Origin: Bacillota bacterium
GTDB lineage: Bacteria; Bacillota; Clostridia; DSM-8532
DNA: 64,000 nt
NCBI GenBank assembly: GCA_023440865.1
Contig: JAEXRM010000061.1
Coordinates: 1-64,000, forward strand
Direction: 5' to 3'
The stretch's first letter is position 1; the number at the start of each line of letters is the position of its first letter. Below are positions 9,645 through 18,388 of this stretch, piece by piece. A model generated the notes under the pieces. The model saw nothing but the letters and a program-made list of their open reading frames with translations. It was not told where the DNA came from and ran no database searches. The position numbers and the translations under genes were made by a program.

Positions 9645-11219
9645 TTACCTCCCCGCGAATTCGGTCGGCGTCACGCCCGTCTGCTTGCGGAACAGGCGGC
9701 TGAAATAGTTCGGATCGCTGTAGCCGACCTCGTAGCAGATCTCCTTGACGGACTTGTCCGTTTTCCGCATCAGTTCCTTGGCCTTGTCGATGCGCAGCGT
9801 TGTCAGGCAGTCGATGAAATTTGTTCCGGTTTCATCCTTGAACAGGCGGGAAAAATACCGCGGACTGAGATTGACGCGGTTCGCAAGGCCCTCGAGCGAG
9901 ATCTCGGTCGTGAACTCCGCCTCCAGGATCCGTCTGGCCGTTTCGATGATGCGGCTCGTCTTGCCTGTCCGCGCTTCCCGGATGCGCACCGCCAGCAGCT
10001 GGATCCGCTGGATGTACCAGTCGCGGAACAGCGGCTCCGACGCGATGCCGAGCAGTTCGGACAGGTAGGTCTGGCAGTCGAGCATGCGGTCCTCGCGCAC
10101 ATCGTTTTCGGCAGCAACGCGGTGCGCCACCACCATCCACTCGATGAGCTTGTTCCGCACCTTCGGATCGAGAACGGACATCTCCGTGAAGATGCGCTCG
10201 AGCAGGCCGGCGAGCGTGTGCTCGTCCCCTTCCTCGAGTGCCGTCAGCAGACCCTGCTCGAACCGGATCCAGTCCATGGTGCCGGTCTCCGCCGGCCGGA
10301 CATCCATGATGTGGACGATGCCGCCGTTCGGTGCCAGATGGAGGGCGCGGATGGCCTCGTCGTGCGAAGCGACCATATCGGCGACGGGATGCATGCCCCC
10401 GATGCCGATGCGGCAGGACAGCCCCTCGTGATCGGACAGCATCGAAAGCAGGCCTTCCGCAAGACCGATCGCCGAAAGGCGTTGTTGGTACTCGTTCTCC
10501 GTCTCATTCACCATCAGGCAGGCGTCGATGCGGTTGACGATCAACGGTCCGACCAGTGCCACCCGGTTGTTCCGGATCCGCTCGCAGACAGCCGGATACA
10601 GGCTTTGGGCGCGGATCCCCGTCCCGATGGCATTGTCCCGGTCCCCGGCCAGCGGATCCTGCATCTCGACCACCATCATGTAGGCATGGCTCGATGACAG
10701 GTCGAACAGGTCGCGGTACTTCTCGATCTCTCCGCCGAGCTCGCGGTGCAGCAGGATGCTGTGGATGAAGCCCTGCTCCAGGACCGGCATCAGCTTCTCG
10801 AGCTTTTCGAGGTTCTCGAGGTCGCGCTGGCGGCGCCGGCGTTCGCGTTCGAGCTCCAGGGCCGCCTTGGCGAGGATGTCGCGCAGCATCTGCCGCTTGA
10901 GCGGCTTGACGACATAGTCGAGCACGCCCAGCTCGATGGCCTGGCGGGCATAGGCGAACTGCTCGTACGCGGAGATGACGATGAAGCGCATCGCCGGCAG
11001 GCGCTGCCGGATCTCCCGGATGGCCTCGAGCCCGTCGATGCCCGGCATGCGGATGTCCATCAGGATGAGGTCGGGCACCGTCTCCTCCGCCTTGAGAATG
11101 GCTTCCCGACCGGACCGCGCGGTCGCGACAAGGGTGAAACCCTCCACCTCGCGCTCGACGAGGAAGCGGATGGAATCCAGCACGATCTGCTCGTCATCGA
11201 CGGCCATCAGTTTGAGCAT
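9645..11219 (-). CDS. YesN-type response regulator (REC + AraC HTH)
   Basis: Cytoplasmic transcription regulator, 524 residues. The receiver domain covers residues 1-120, with acidic pocket VDDEQ, phospho-acceptor Asp in LILMDIRMP near residue 54 and conserved Lys in VVKPL near residue 104. A long middle region follows, then two AraC-type helix-turn-helix motifs over the last 100 residues (ISLEGLANRVNLSPRYFSR and ICYEVGYSDPNYFSRLF). The ATG at 11219 follows GGAGGC and overlaps the kinase stop codon region by 13 nt, which implies translational coupling. In Clostridium beijerinckii a comparable XylFII-LytS/YesN set activates the xylFGH transporter. The same order here suggests that this protein activates xylF and the chvE-mmsAB genes. 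Confidence 0.93.
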   Translation of the reverse strand: MLKLMAVDDEQIVLDSIRFLVEREVEGFTLVATARSGREAILKAEETVPDLILMDIRMPGIDGLEAIREIRQRLPAMRFIVISAYEQFAYARQAIELGVLDYVVKPLKRQMLRDILAKAALELERERRRRQRDLENLEKLEKLMPVLEQGFIHSILLHRELGGEIEKYRDLFDLSSSHAYMMVVEMQDPLAGDRDNAIGTGIRAQSLYPAVCERIRNNRVALVGPLIVNRIDACLMVNETENEYQQRLSAIGLAEGLLSMLSDHEGLSCRIGIGGMHPVADMVASHDEAIRALHLAPNGGIVHIMDVRPAETGTMDWIRFEQGLLTALEEGDEHTLAGLLERIFTEMSVLDPKVRNKLIEWMVVAHRVAAENDVREDRMLDCQTYLSELLGIASEPLFRDWYIQRIQLLAVRIREARTGKTSRIIETARRILEAEFTTEISLEGLANRVNLSPRYFSRLFKDETGTNFIDCLTTLRIDKAKELMRKTDKSVKEICYEVGYSDPNYFSRLFRKQTGVTPTEFAGR

Positions 11220-13003
11220 GCGGGCGCCTCCTTGTCCGATGCCGCCGGCTGGGACGGCTTCACCGATGCAACCGGCTCGTCCGATGAAACCGGCTCGTCC
11301 GATGCGGCCGGCTCGTCCGATGCAACCGGCTCGTCCGATGCGGCCGGTGCAACCGGAGCGGCCGCGCCTTCCGGCTCCCGGACTGCCTTCGGCAGCAGGA
11401 TGGTGACCTCCGTGCCTTCGCCGACCGTCGAATCGATGTGCATCACATCCTCCACCCCGGTATGGAGCCGGAGCCGCTGGATGACATTCGTCAGTCCGAT
11501 GCCGGTGGAATGGCCGCCGCGTCCGCCGCCGGGCACACCCGGCTCCAGCCGGCTGCGCGTGAAGAAGTCCTTCACCAGATCGTCCTCCATGCCACACCCG
11601 TCGTCCGCCACGGAGATCCGCACCTCCTGCGGATGATCCTCCACACGGATGCGGATGGTGCCCCGTTCGGCGTTGCGCAGCCCGTGGATGCACGCGTTCT
11701 CGACCAGTGTCTGGATGGAGAGCGGCGGTATGCCGACGCCGAGCGCAGACTCCTCCACATCGAACCAAAAGCCGATGGAATCGCCGAATCGCACTTTCAT
11801 CAGCTCCACATAGGCCTTCACATGCTGGATCTCCTCCAGCAGCGAGACGGTGGAGCCTGTTTTGCGGATGTTGTACCGGAACAGGTCCGACAGGTTCTCG
11901 AGGAACTCCGTCGTACGGTCGGACCCCTCCATGACGGACAGCTGGATGCCGGCATTGAGCGTGTTGAACAGGAAGTGCGGATTGATCTGTGCCTGCAGCG
12001 ACTGCAGGCGCGACGAGTCGAGCAGGTTCTGCATCTTCATGTTCTGCATCTTCTGCTCGAGCAGCATGGTTTCGGTGTCGCGCTTGTCGTGCAGCTCCGT
12101 GATGTAGGCGCGGATGGAATCCTTCATGCGGTTGAATGCCTGCGCCATGACGCGGATCTCCTCCTCGCCGCTGACGGGGATCTCCTCCGTGTCGAAGTTG
12201 CCGTTGGCGATTTCCTCGGAGGCGTGCGACAACCGCACGATCGGGTCGGTCATCTTGTCGATGATGTACAGCACCAGCAGGATGCTCAGGGCAATCATCG
12301 AGGTGATCATGACGATGGCCGAGATCTTGAACCAGCCGATGTTCTGGCTTTGGTTGCGGAACAGGTCCGTGTTCTTTTCGAGCTGGGCGAGGTTGAGCGC
12401 CTGCGCATAGGTGCGGATGTGCTCCATCGCCCTGCTGGCCAGATCGTAATGCCCGCTGTAGGCGGGATCGCGCGCCCGCCGCGCGTCGATGGCCAGATTC
12501 GCCTCCTCGAGATAGGAGGGGATCATGTGCAGGATGTCGCGCATGATCAGATCACGCTGCATCGACGGCGTCGAATCCGCCACAAATGCCGAGAGCCGGT
12601 CGGACCGGCGGCTGAAATTGAGCAGGTTCTCGTTGTTGCGCGTGGTCAAAAAACCGTACAGGTTCTGGTTTGCCTCTTCCAGGTCGCCAAGCATGCCGTC
12701 GAGCAGGGTGGATGTCTCGAACATGGCCGCCATGTTGTCGGTGAGGTTGGAGAAGGCAAAGAAGACATACAGGCTGATGATGCTCGAGAGCAGCGTCGTC
12801 GAGAGGAACAGCAGCATCAGGCGGCGCCGGATGGTATCGGGGAGGCCGCCTGACAGGTGGCGGACGGTATCGGCCAGGATACCCGGCAGCCGCCCGATGA
12901 AACCGGATACGCCGGATGCGGCATGTCCGCCCCCGTCTCCGCCGGGAATCTGTCGTCCTCCTCCGGCTTCGTCACTGGAAACCCGCTGCCTGGTGGGTCG
13001 CAT
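11207..13003 (-). CDS. LytS/YesM-type sensor histidine kinase
   Basis: Membrane sensor kinase, 598 residues. Transmembrane segment 1 is at about 62-85 (RRRLMLLFLSTTLLSSIISL). An extracytoplasmic helical region follows to about 220, then transmembrane segment 2 (WFKISAIVMITSMIALSILL), a HAMP linker and the His_kinase domain with its phospho-acceptor in QINPHFLFNTL. The ATPase domain has NACIHGL, DDGCGM and GIGLTNVIQRL. The C-terminal 60 residues are an odd low-complexity tail built from ASDEP repeats encoded by an 18-bp tandem repeat (11265-11354). It follows the anchored binding protein by 21 nt and overlaps the regulator by 13 nt. Its likely input is the binding protein's extracytoplasmic domain rather than free sugar. 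Confidence 0.93.
   Translation of the reverse strand: MRPTRQRVSSDEAGGGRQIPGGDGGGHAASGVSGFIGRLPGILADTVRHLSGGLPDTIRRRLMLLFLSTTLLSSIISLYVFFAFSNLTDNMAAMFETSTLLDGMLGDLEEANQNLYGFLTTRNNENLLNFSRRSDRLSAFVADSTPSMQRDLIMRDILHMIPSYLEEANLAIDARRARDPAYSGHYDLASRAMEHIRTYAQALNLAQLEKNTDLFRNQSQNIGWFKISAIVMITSMIALSILLVLYIIDKMTDPIVRLSHASEEIANGNFDTEEIPVSGEEEIRVMAQAFNRMKDSIRAYITELHDKRDTETMLLEQKMQNMKMQNLLDSSRLQSLQAQINPHFLFNTLNAGIQLSVMEGSDRTTEFLENLSDLFRYNIRKTGSTVSLLEEIQHVKAYVELMKVRFGDSIGFWFDVEESALGVGIPPLSIQTLVENACIHGLRNAERGTIRIRVEDHPQEVRISVADDGCGMEDDLVKDFFTRSRLEPGVPGGGRGGHSTGIGLTNVIQRLRLHTGVEDVMHIDSTVGEGTEVTILLPKAVREPEGAAAPVAPAASDEPVASDEPAASDEPVSSDEPVASVKPSQPAASDKEAPACSN
11265..11354. repeat. 18-bp tandem repeat, five units, in the kinase C-terminal tail
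   Basis: Units begin at 11265, 11283, 11301, 11319 and 11337. The plus-strand consensus is GATGCAACCGGCTCGTCC with changes in the first half. They are in frame and encode (P)(A/V)(A/S)SDE repeats, so copy-number change would leave the frame intact. Confidence 0.9.
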
Positions 13004-13024
13004 GCCATCCCTCCCTTCCGCCGT

Positions 13025-14035
13025 CTACCGCGTCACCGCCCGCTGCACGCTGCGGACGGTCTTCAGGCCGACATCGATGAAATCGGGCACGGATTTCCCC
13101 TCCAGCACCCGGGCCATCGCCTGGACGCTCTGGTAACCGACGTGCTCCGGATTGCGGGCGATGGTGCCGTACAGGACGCGCTTGTCGAGCAGCGCCTGGA
13201 TCTCGGGGGTCAGGTCCGCGCCGATGATCTGCACGAACCGCAGGCGGTTGAGGTCGAGCACGGTCTGCGCGGCCGCGACCGTGTCGCGGGCGTTCATGCA
13301 GACCAGCACGCTGACACCCGGATTGTTCGTCAGGATGTCGCGGAACACGTCCTCGGATCCGAATACGGCATTGGTTCCCTGCTCGACCCGCGTGATGCGC
13401 AAGGTCGGGTACTGGTCGGCCACATCGCGCAGTCCGCCGAGCCGCAGACTGCTTTCCGTATCGTTTCCCTGGTTCAGGCCGCGGTGGACGACCGCGACAT
13501 CGGCATCGTAGGCGGTGGCCTCCCCCGCCAGCCGGGCGGCAAGCGTGCCAAACTCGAAGGAGTTGATGCCGACATAGCAGACCCGGTTGGATTCGGGCAT
13601 GTCCTCCTCGACGGTGATGACCGGAATCTCCTTCTCCTGGGCGCGTGTCACGACACCTGCCAGGGAGTCCTTCCAGACAGGCTGCAGGATGATGCCGTCC
13701 ACACGTGCGTCCACGGCGGCTTCCAGCAGGGAGGCGTACTCCTCCGCGCCGGCGGTGCCGGCGACATTGGCCACCTCCAGCGCCAGTCCGTTCTCATCCG
13801 CGGCCTTCCGGGCACCGGTGAGAAAACCGTCGCGAAAGCTGGCGTCAAGGTTGGACAGCTGCACATAGACATGGCGTGCCGAGGCGCCCGAAAGGGCGGC
13901 TTCGGGACGCACAGCCGCCATCTGGCGGGCGATGCGCCCGGTGAGGATGAGGGACAGGAAAAGGGATGCAAGCGCGATGACCGCCAAGAGGACGATCATC
14001 CACCTTCGAAAGGCACTGGGCCTGTGTTCACGCAT
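13025..14035 (-). CDS. Membrane-anchored sugar-binding sensor protein (XylFII-like)
   Basis: 336 residues with an N-terminal hydrophobic helix (RRWMIVLLAVIALASLFLSL, about 10-30) and no lipobox Cys, so it is anchored rather than released or acylated. The rest is a Peripla_BP_4-type domain: LSNLDASFRDGFLTGARKAADENG, VDGIILQP, EIPVITVEED and VCYVGINSFEFG, with a hinge-like IIGADLTPEIQ near residue 255. It is the first gene of the operon with the LytS-type kinase and YesN regulator. In C. beijerinckii, XylFII in this position binds D-xylose and drives LytS, and I infer the same layout here. The ATG at 14035 follows GGAGGTCCC. Ligand identity is open, because the domain resembles LacI-type sugar binders more than XylF itself. 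Confidence 0.82.
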   Translation of the reverse strand: MREHRPSAFRRWMIVLLAVIALASLFLSLILTGRIARQMAAVRPEAALSGASARHVYVQLSNLDASFRDGFLTGARKAADENGLALEVANVAGTAGAEEYASLLEAAVDARVDGIILQPVWKDSLAGVVTRAQEKEIPVITVEEDMPESNRVCYVGINSFEFGTLAARLAGEATAYDADVAVVHRGLNQGNDTESSLRLGGLRDVADQYPTLRITRVEQGTNAVFGSEDVFRDILTNNPGVSVLVCMNARDTVAAAQTVLDLNRLRFVQIIGADLTPEIQALLDKRVLYGTIARNPEHVGYQSVQAMARVLEGKSVPDFIDVGLKTVRSVQRAVTR

Positions 14036-14074
14036 GGGACCTCCGAAGACACCGGGATGAGGTAACGCCGGCGT

Positions 14075-14100
14075 CCATGGTACCCATTAGTATACCATGG
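14075..14100. promoter_or_regulatory. Inverted repeat over the sensor-operon promoter (possible operator)
   Basis: CCATGGTA (14075-14082) and TACCATGG (14093-14100) are exact inverted repeats 10 nt apart. They straddle an extended -10 on the minus strand, TGGTATACT (14089-14097), about 50 nt upstream of the sensor binding-protein start. Confidence 0.5.
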
Positions 14101-14162
14101 CCCGCGTGGAGCGGATTAGCACTTTTTCAACGCAAGCAAGGACGGACCGGAGAAACGGGCGC

Positions 14163-16283
14163 TCATCCAAGCGGCTCCGGACGCGCATGCAGGTATCCCT
14201 GCACCAGGTCCACACCGGCGGCGACCAGCATCGCCTCCTGCTCGGGCGTCTCGACGCCCTCGGCGACCACCGTGAGCCCGTAGCTGCGTGCCATGCGGCA
14301 GATCACATCGAGCAGCACCGGCGCGTGCGCGTCCGTCAGCAGGTCCTCGACGAACTCACGGTCGATCTTGAGCTCGTCCAGCGGGAGCTGGCGGATGTAG
14401 GACAGCGAGGAGTATCCGGTGCCGAAATCATCGAGCGAGAAGCGGATGCCATACGGGTGCCACTTCTCCATCACGGTCCGGATCCGATCGAAGTCATCGA
14501 TGCGTGCGTGCTCGGTGATTTCGAGCAGGATGCGCGACGAGACGGCCCCATGGCGCCGGATTGCATCGAACAGCCTGGTTTCGAGGTTGGGATCGAACAG
14601 GTGCTCGGGCGACAGATTGATCGACAACGTGAAGGCTGGGCCATACTTCGCCTCCAGGCCCGACCAGTCAGCCAGCGCCATGTCGATGACCATCTCGCCG
14701 AACCGGGTGATCAGTCCGTTCGCCTCGACGATCGGGATGAACACCGCAGGGCTGACAGGCCCCAGCTCCGGGCTGTCCCACCGGGCAAGCGCCTCGACGC
14801 CCGCGACACGGCCGGTTCCCGGCTCCACCTTGGCCTGATAGGCGAGGCGGAAGGCCTGGTTGTCGATGGCCTGCTCGAGGAGCTGCCGGATGCGTTCCTC
14901 CCGCGCGATCGCCGCATGAAGGGCCGCGTCGTACACCACAACCGCATTCGTTCCCAGGGTCTTCGCATGTCGGACCGCAATCGTCGCATGCTTGTAGAGG
15001 GTCTCGAAATCGGCGCCGTGATCGGGATACAGTGCGTAGCCCGTGCGCAGGTCGATCCGCAGGTCGACGCCATCGCATGCAGCGCGTTCCTGCAGCAGGA
15101 TGCGAAAGCGCTCCACATTGCGTTCAACCGCGCCTTCGGCCCATCCGGCGGCCCATCCGGCGAACTCGTCGCCGGAGATGCGCGCGATGGCGTTGGCTGG
15201 GGACTGGAAGGTGGCAAGCAGCACGCCGGCCATACGGATGAGCTCGTCGCCGAACGCCTCGCCATACAGCGTGTTGATGAGGCGGAAATTGCGGACGTCG
15301 AGCAGCAGGAATACCCCGTTCGGCTGCCCTCCGGCTATGCCCTCCTCCACGGTCTTGCGGAAGTGGTTCCGGTTGGGCAGCGTGCTCAGGTCGTCGAAGT
15401 ACGCCAGCCTGAACATCCGCTGCTCGCTTTCGAGCAGCTTCTCCTGTGCGGCATCCTTTTCGGTGATCAAGCGGTTGTAGCCGACAGCCAGCCGACCGAT
15501 CTCGTCGTCGCGCACCGAGCCGTTCCGCCGCTTGACATAACGGTCATACGCATAACGTTCCGCCCGCCGCATCGCGCCAAGGAGCCCCTCCACAGGGACC
15601 GTCACGAACCGGATGAACTTCCAGGACATCGCGCTGCCGGCGCCCAGGGACAGAACCGCCAGGACCAGCGTGACCAGCAGGATGGTGTTCGCTCCCCGGT
15701 CAAAATCGATGCGATAGGCAGTGGCGCAGACAATCCAGCCCCAACCCGGCTCATACTCGCCGTAGCTGATCTTCCGGGCGATACGGGCGGAGTTGGGCAG
15801 CTCCCAGTCATACTCCGTGAAACCGCCGCCTTCAATCGCCTTTCCGATCTGGTCCTGCACGAGAAAGAACCCGGGCCGCCCGCGATCCTCCGCATCCCAC
15901 ATGTTCATCCCTTCCAGCGTGGGATGCATCACTTCGTTGCCGAACCGGTCATAGACGATGAAATAACCGTGCTCCCCCATATCGGCGACACGGATGAGCG
16001 CCCGCGTGCCGTCTTCCTTGCGTCGGCCGACCAGGAGGACCTTGACGCGCTCCATCGCCTCCGCTTCCGTCAGGATGCCCGCATTCACCTGTTCCTGGTA
16101 GGAACGGATGATCAGACGCGCCAGACTGACGCTGTTCTTGAGGATCGTCTCCCCCTTCTGACCCAGTTCGCGGCGTGCGACGGCATGACCCACGACCCCC
16201 ATGAGAGTGCAGGTGACCAGCAGCAGGAACGACAGTTGCAGCACGAGACGCTTGTTGAGTTTCACACCGGCCCCCCCATGCAC
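14163..16283 (-). CDS. Membrane GGDEF-EAL protein (cyclic-di-GMP turnover) with Cache sensor
   Basis: 706 residues from the GTG at 16283. A second GTG at 16265 follows a GGGGGGG run and may be the real start. Order: transmembrane helix (about 10-30), single-Cache-like sensor (HGYFIVYDRFGNEVMHP, WGWIVCATAYRIDFD), transmembrane helix (about 190-212), linker, GGDEF domain with signature SGDEF near residue 370, then an EAL domain. The EAL motifs look complete: VEALARW, INLSPEHL, LLEITEHA, DDFGTGYSSL, LKIDREFV and VVAEGVET. No RxxD inhibitory site is visible before SGDEF. Net phosphodiesterase activity is the most economical guess, but cyclase activity cannot be excluded. It is monocistronic with its own promoter candidate and has no obvious tie to the sugar genes. 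Confidence 0.93.
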   Translation of the reverse strand: MHGGAGVKLNKRLVLQLSFLLLVTCTLMGVVGHAVARRELGQKGETILKNSVSLARLIIRSYQEQVNAGILTEAEAMERVKVLLVGRRKEDGTRALIRVADMGEHGYFIVYDRFGNEVMHPTLEGMNMWDAEDRGRPGFFLVQDQIGKAIEGGGFTEYDWELPNSARIARKISYGEYEPGWGWIVCATAYRIDFDRGANTILLVTLVLAVLSLGAGSAMSWKFIRFVTVPVEGLLGAMRRAERYAYDRYVKRRNGSVRDDEIGRLAVGYNRLITEKDAAQEKLLESEQRMFRLAYFDDLSTLPNRNHFRKTVEEGIAGGQPNGVFLLLDVRNFRLINTLYGEAFGDELIRMAGVLLATFQSPANAIARISGDEFAGWAAGWAEGAVERNVERFRILLQERAACDGVDLRIDLRTGYALYPDHGADFETLYKHATIAVRHAKTLGTNAVVVYDAALHAAIAREERIRQLLEQAIDNQAFRLAYQAKVEPGTGRVAGVEALARWDSPELGPVSPAVFIPIVEANGLITRFGEMVIDMALADWSGLEAKYGPAFTLSINLSPEHLFDPNLETRLFDAIRRHGAVSSRILLEITEHARIDDFDRIRTVMEKWHPYGIRFSLDDFGTGYSSLSYIRQLPLDELKIDREFVEDLLTDAHAPVLLDVICRMARSYGLTVVAEGVETPEQEAMLVAAGVDLVQGYLHARPEPLG

Positions 16284-16334
16284 GTCCCGTGCCGGATGGC
16301 AGGGCCGTTTGCTCTTCGGCGCGGGTACAGCCCT

Positions 16335-16343
16335 ACTTTATCA
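16335..16343 (-). promoter_or_regulatory. Extended -10 promoter candidate for the GGDEF-EAL gene
   Basis: The minus strand reads TGATAAAGT about 45-60 nt upstream of the alternative GTG starts, a TGn extended -10. Confidence 0.4.
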
Positions 16344-16420
16344 TGTGGCCGGGCGGAAAGCAACCCGGATTGCACAAGATTCGACTGTATCCGACACGAC
16401 AGACGGCCGCCCGCCCGCCG

Positions 16421-18388
16421 TCATCCCTGCCCCGTCCCGGAGCGGAGCACGACATGCACCGTGGTGCCCTTTCCGGGCGCGCTCTCCACGGCCAGGCCGA
16501 ACTCAGGTCCGAAAAGCAGCTTCAGCCGCTGATCGATGTTGCGCACGCCGTAGCCGGACGCGTCACCCGGGGACGCCGTGCCGCCGGCGGACAGCGGCGC
16601 GCCTTCTGTCCGATCGGCCTCCGGCGCTGCCGTGACCGCGGCCGCCGGCTGGGCGGCGGGTGATACGGGTGAAGCCTCCGTCAACAGGGCAGGGCGGGCC
16701 ACCAGCCGGCGGACGACATCCGCTTCCATCCCCTGCCCGTCGTCCCGGATCGACAGGACGACCCGCTCCCCGTGCCTGCTGCCCGTGATGCGGATGCTGC
16801 CCGTTTCCCGATCCGACTCGAGGATACCGTGCAGGATCGCGTTTTCCACCAGCGGCTGCAGGATGATCTTGGGCATGCGGACGGCCAGCAGCGCTTCCGG
16901 CACATCGACGGAAAGGGCCACGCAATCATCGAACCGCATGTTCTGGATTTGGATGTAGGCGCGGACGAGATCGAGCTCCTTGCCGACCGTCACGACATCC
17001 TCGCCCTTGCCCAGGCTCAGCCGGTAAAAGGAGGCCAGCGCCTTGACCAGCGACACGATCTCGGGACGGTTGTGCTTCAGGCCCATCATGTTGATCAGAT
17101 CGAGCGTGTTGTTCAGGAAGTGCGGGTTGATCTGCGACTGCAGCGCCTTGAGCTCCAGATTCTTGTTCGCCACGCCCATGTCGTACATCTCCGACATGAG
17201 GGCGTCGAGGCGTTCGAGCATCGCCTCGTAGTCGTCCTCGAGCTCATCGATCTCGTCGCCTCGGCCATTTCGCCGCCGACCGCCCTCCGCGGCCGAATGA
17301 TGCGCCCCGATCGTGCGCATGCGCCCTGCCAGGCTTCGGATGCGGTTGGTGAACGACTGCGCGGCAAGAAATGCCAGCGGCAGCGAGAGCGGCGCCATGA
17401 GCAGGAACATCAGCAGGATGCGCTTCTGGGTGCGGGTGCCAAGCGCGAGGACATCCCGGTAGGGGGTGAGGATGGTGAGTGTCCAGTCCGAGCGGTGGAT
17501 GGTCTGGATGCCCGCGAGATACTCGATGCCATCCACGGAAAGGCGCTGGCAGGCCCCCTCCCGCAAGCCGTTCCGCTCCGCTTCCGCAATCAGCCGCCGC
17601 ACGATGTCAGGCCCTCCGGCCTGACCGTCGCCCGATGCCGAGATGAGCGCCCCCTCCGCGTTCGTGAGCGTCAGCACGGCTGTCGGGGTATACTGCCCCT
17701 GGTTGAGGATGTCCTTGAGCAGTGACACGGGGATGTCGGCGCGAACGATGCCGATGACCTCGCGCAGGTTGTCCGCAGAAGGCATCTTGCGCGCCGCGGT
17801 GACGAATCCGCTGGAATCGGGCGTCGTGAAGCTGCCCGCCGGGAACCACCGGTAGCGCGAGGGGCTGCGTGTCAGTCCGTCATACCAGGACTCGCCCCTC
17901 ACGTCGTCGAGCCCCGTGAAATCGCTGTTGCCGGAGACCTGCGAAAGGCCGCCCGCAAAATACAGGTGCAGGCTGCTGATGTCGCGGTTGCTGCGCATGT
18001 TGAAGAGGACCGTGTTGAGCTTGCGCGCGTCCGCCCACCATTTGACAAGGTTTTGCGCATAGCCTGCCAACGGCTCGTCGATGAGGTCGCGGATCGTTTC
18101 ATCGGCCGCCATGATGTCGAGGATGTCGATGACGGACGAGCACTTGTTCCCAAGGAAGCTCGCCGCCTGCGACAGGGCCTGATTGGAGGAGTATTCGGCC
18201 TGCGCGGCCGATTCGCGGTTGCTGAAGAGCAGGTTGATGAACGAGACCACGCCGGTCACGAACGAGATGAGCGCCATGAAGAGCAGCACCAGCTTCAGGC
18301 GGATGCCCATGCTCCGTGGGAAGACCTTGCGTCCGGCCACCCTTCGTCCGGCGGCCGGAACCCGCGCTGCGCTGATCCGGCGTTTCAT
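16421..18388 (-). CDS. YesM-type sensor histidine kinase
   Basis: Membrane sensor kinase, 655 residues. Transmembrane segment 1 lies at about 25-52 (LKLVLLFMALISFVTGVVSF). A large extracytoplasmic sensor of about 270 residues follows, then transmembrane segment 2 (LLMFLLMAPLSLPLAFLAAQ), a HAMP-like linker and the phospho-acceptor in QINPHFLNNTLDL. The ATPase motifs are NAILHGI, DDGQGM and YGVRNIDQRLKLLFG. Between the last two lies an Ala/Pro-rich insertion of about 45 residues that lengthens the ATP lid. The start at 18388 is chosen because its ATG overlaps the regulator stop as ATGA, which implies coupled translation. It works with the regulator at 18385-20037. The target is probably the divergent binding-protein gene at 20242 and the nearby galactan genes. 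Confidence 0.92.
   Translation of the reverse strand: MKRRISAARVPAAGRRVAGRKVFPRSMGIRLKLVLLFMALISFVTGVVSFINLLFSNRESAAQAEYSSNQALSQAASFLGNKCSSVIDILDIMAADETIRDLIDEPLAGYAQNLVKWWADARKLNTVLFNMRSNRDISSLHLYFAGGLSQVSGNSDFTGLDDVRGESWYDGLTRSPSRYRWFPAGSFTTPDSSGFVTAARKMPSADNLREVIGIVRADIPVSLLKDILNQGQYTPTAVLTLTNAEGALISASGDGQAGGPDIVRRLIAEAERNGLREGACQRLSVDGIEYLAGIQTIHRSDWTLTILTPYRDVLALGTRTQKRILLMFLLMAPLSLPLAFLAAQSFTNRIRSLAGRMRTIGAHHSAAEGGRRRNGRGDEIDELEDDYEAMLERLDALMSEMYDMGVANKNLELKALQSQINPHFLNNTLDLINMMGLKHNRPEIVSLVKALASFYRLSLGKGEDVVTVGKELDLVRAYIQIQNMRFDDCVALSVDVPEALLAVRMPKIILQPLVENAILHGILESDRETGSIRITGSRHGERVVLSIRDDGQGMEADVVRRLVARPALLTEASPVSPAAQPAAAVTAAPEADRTEGAPLSAGGTASPGDASGYGVRNIDQRLKLLFGPEFGLAVESAPGKGTTVHVVLRSGTGQG

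Noticed and set aside
11265..11354. CRISPR-like array
   Set aside because: The units are contiguous 18-bp repeats without spacers and lie in frame within a kinase gene.
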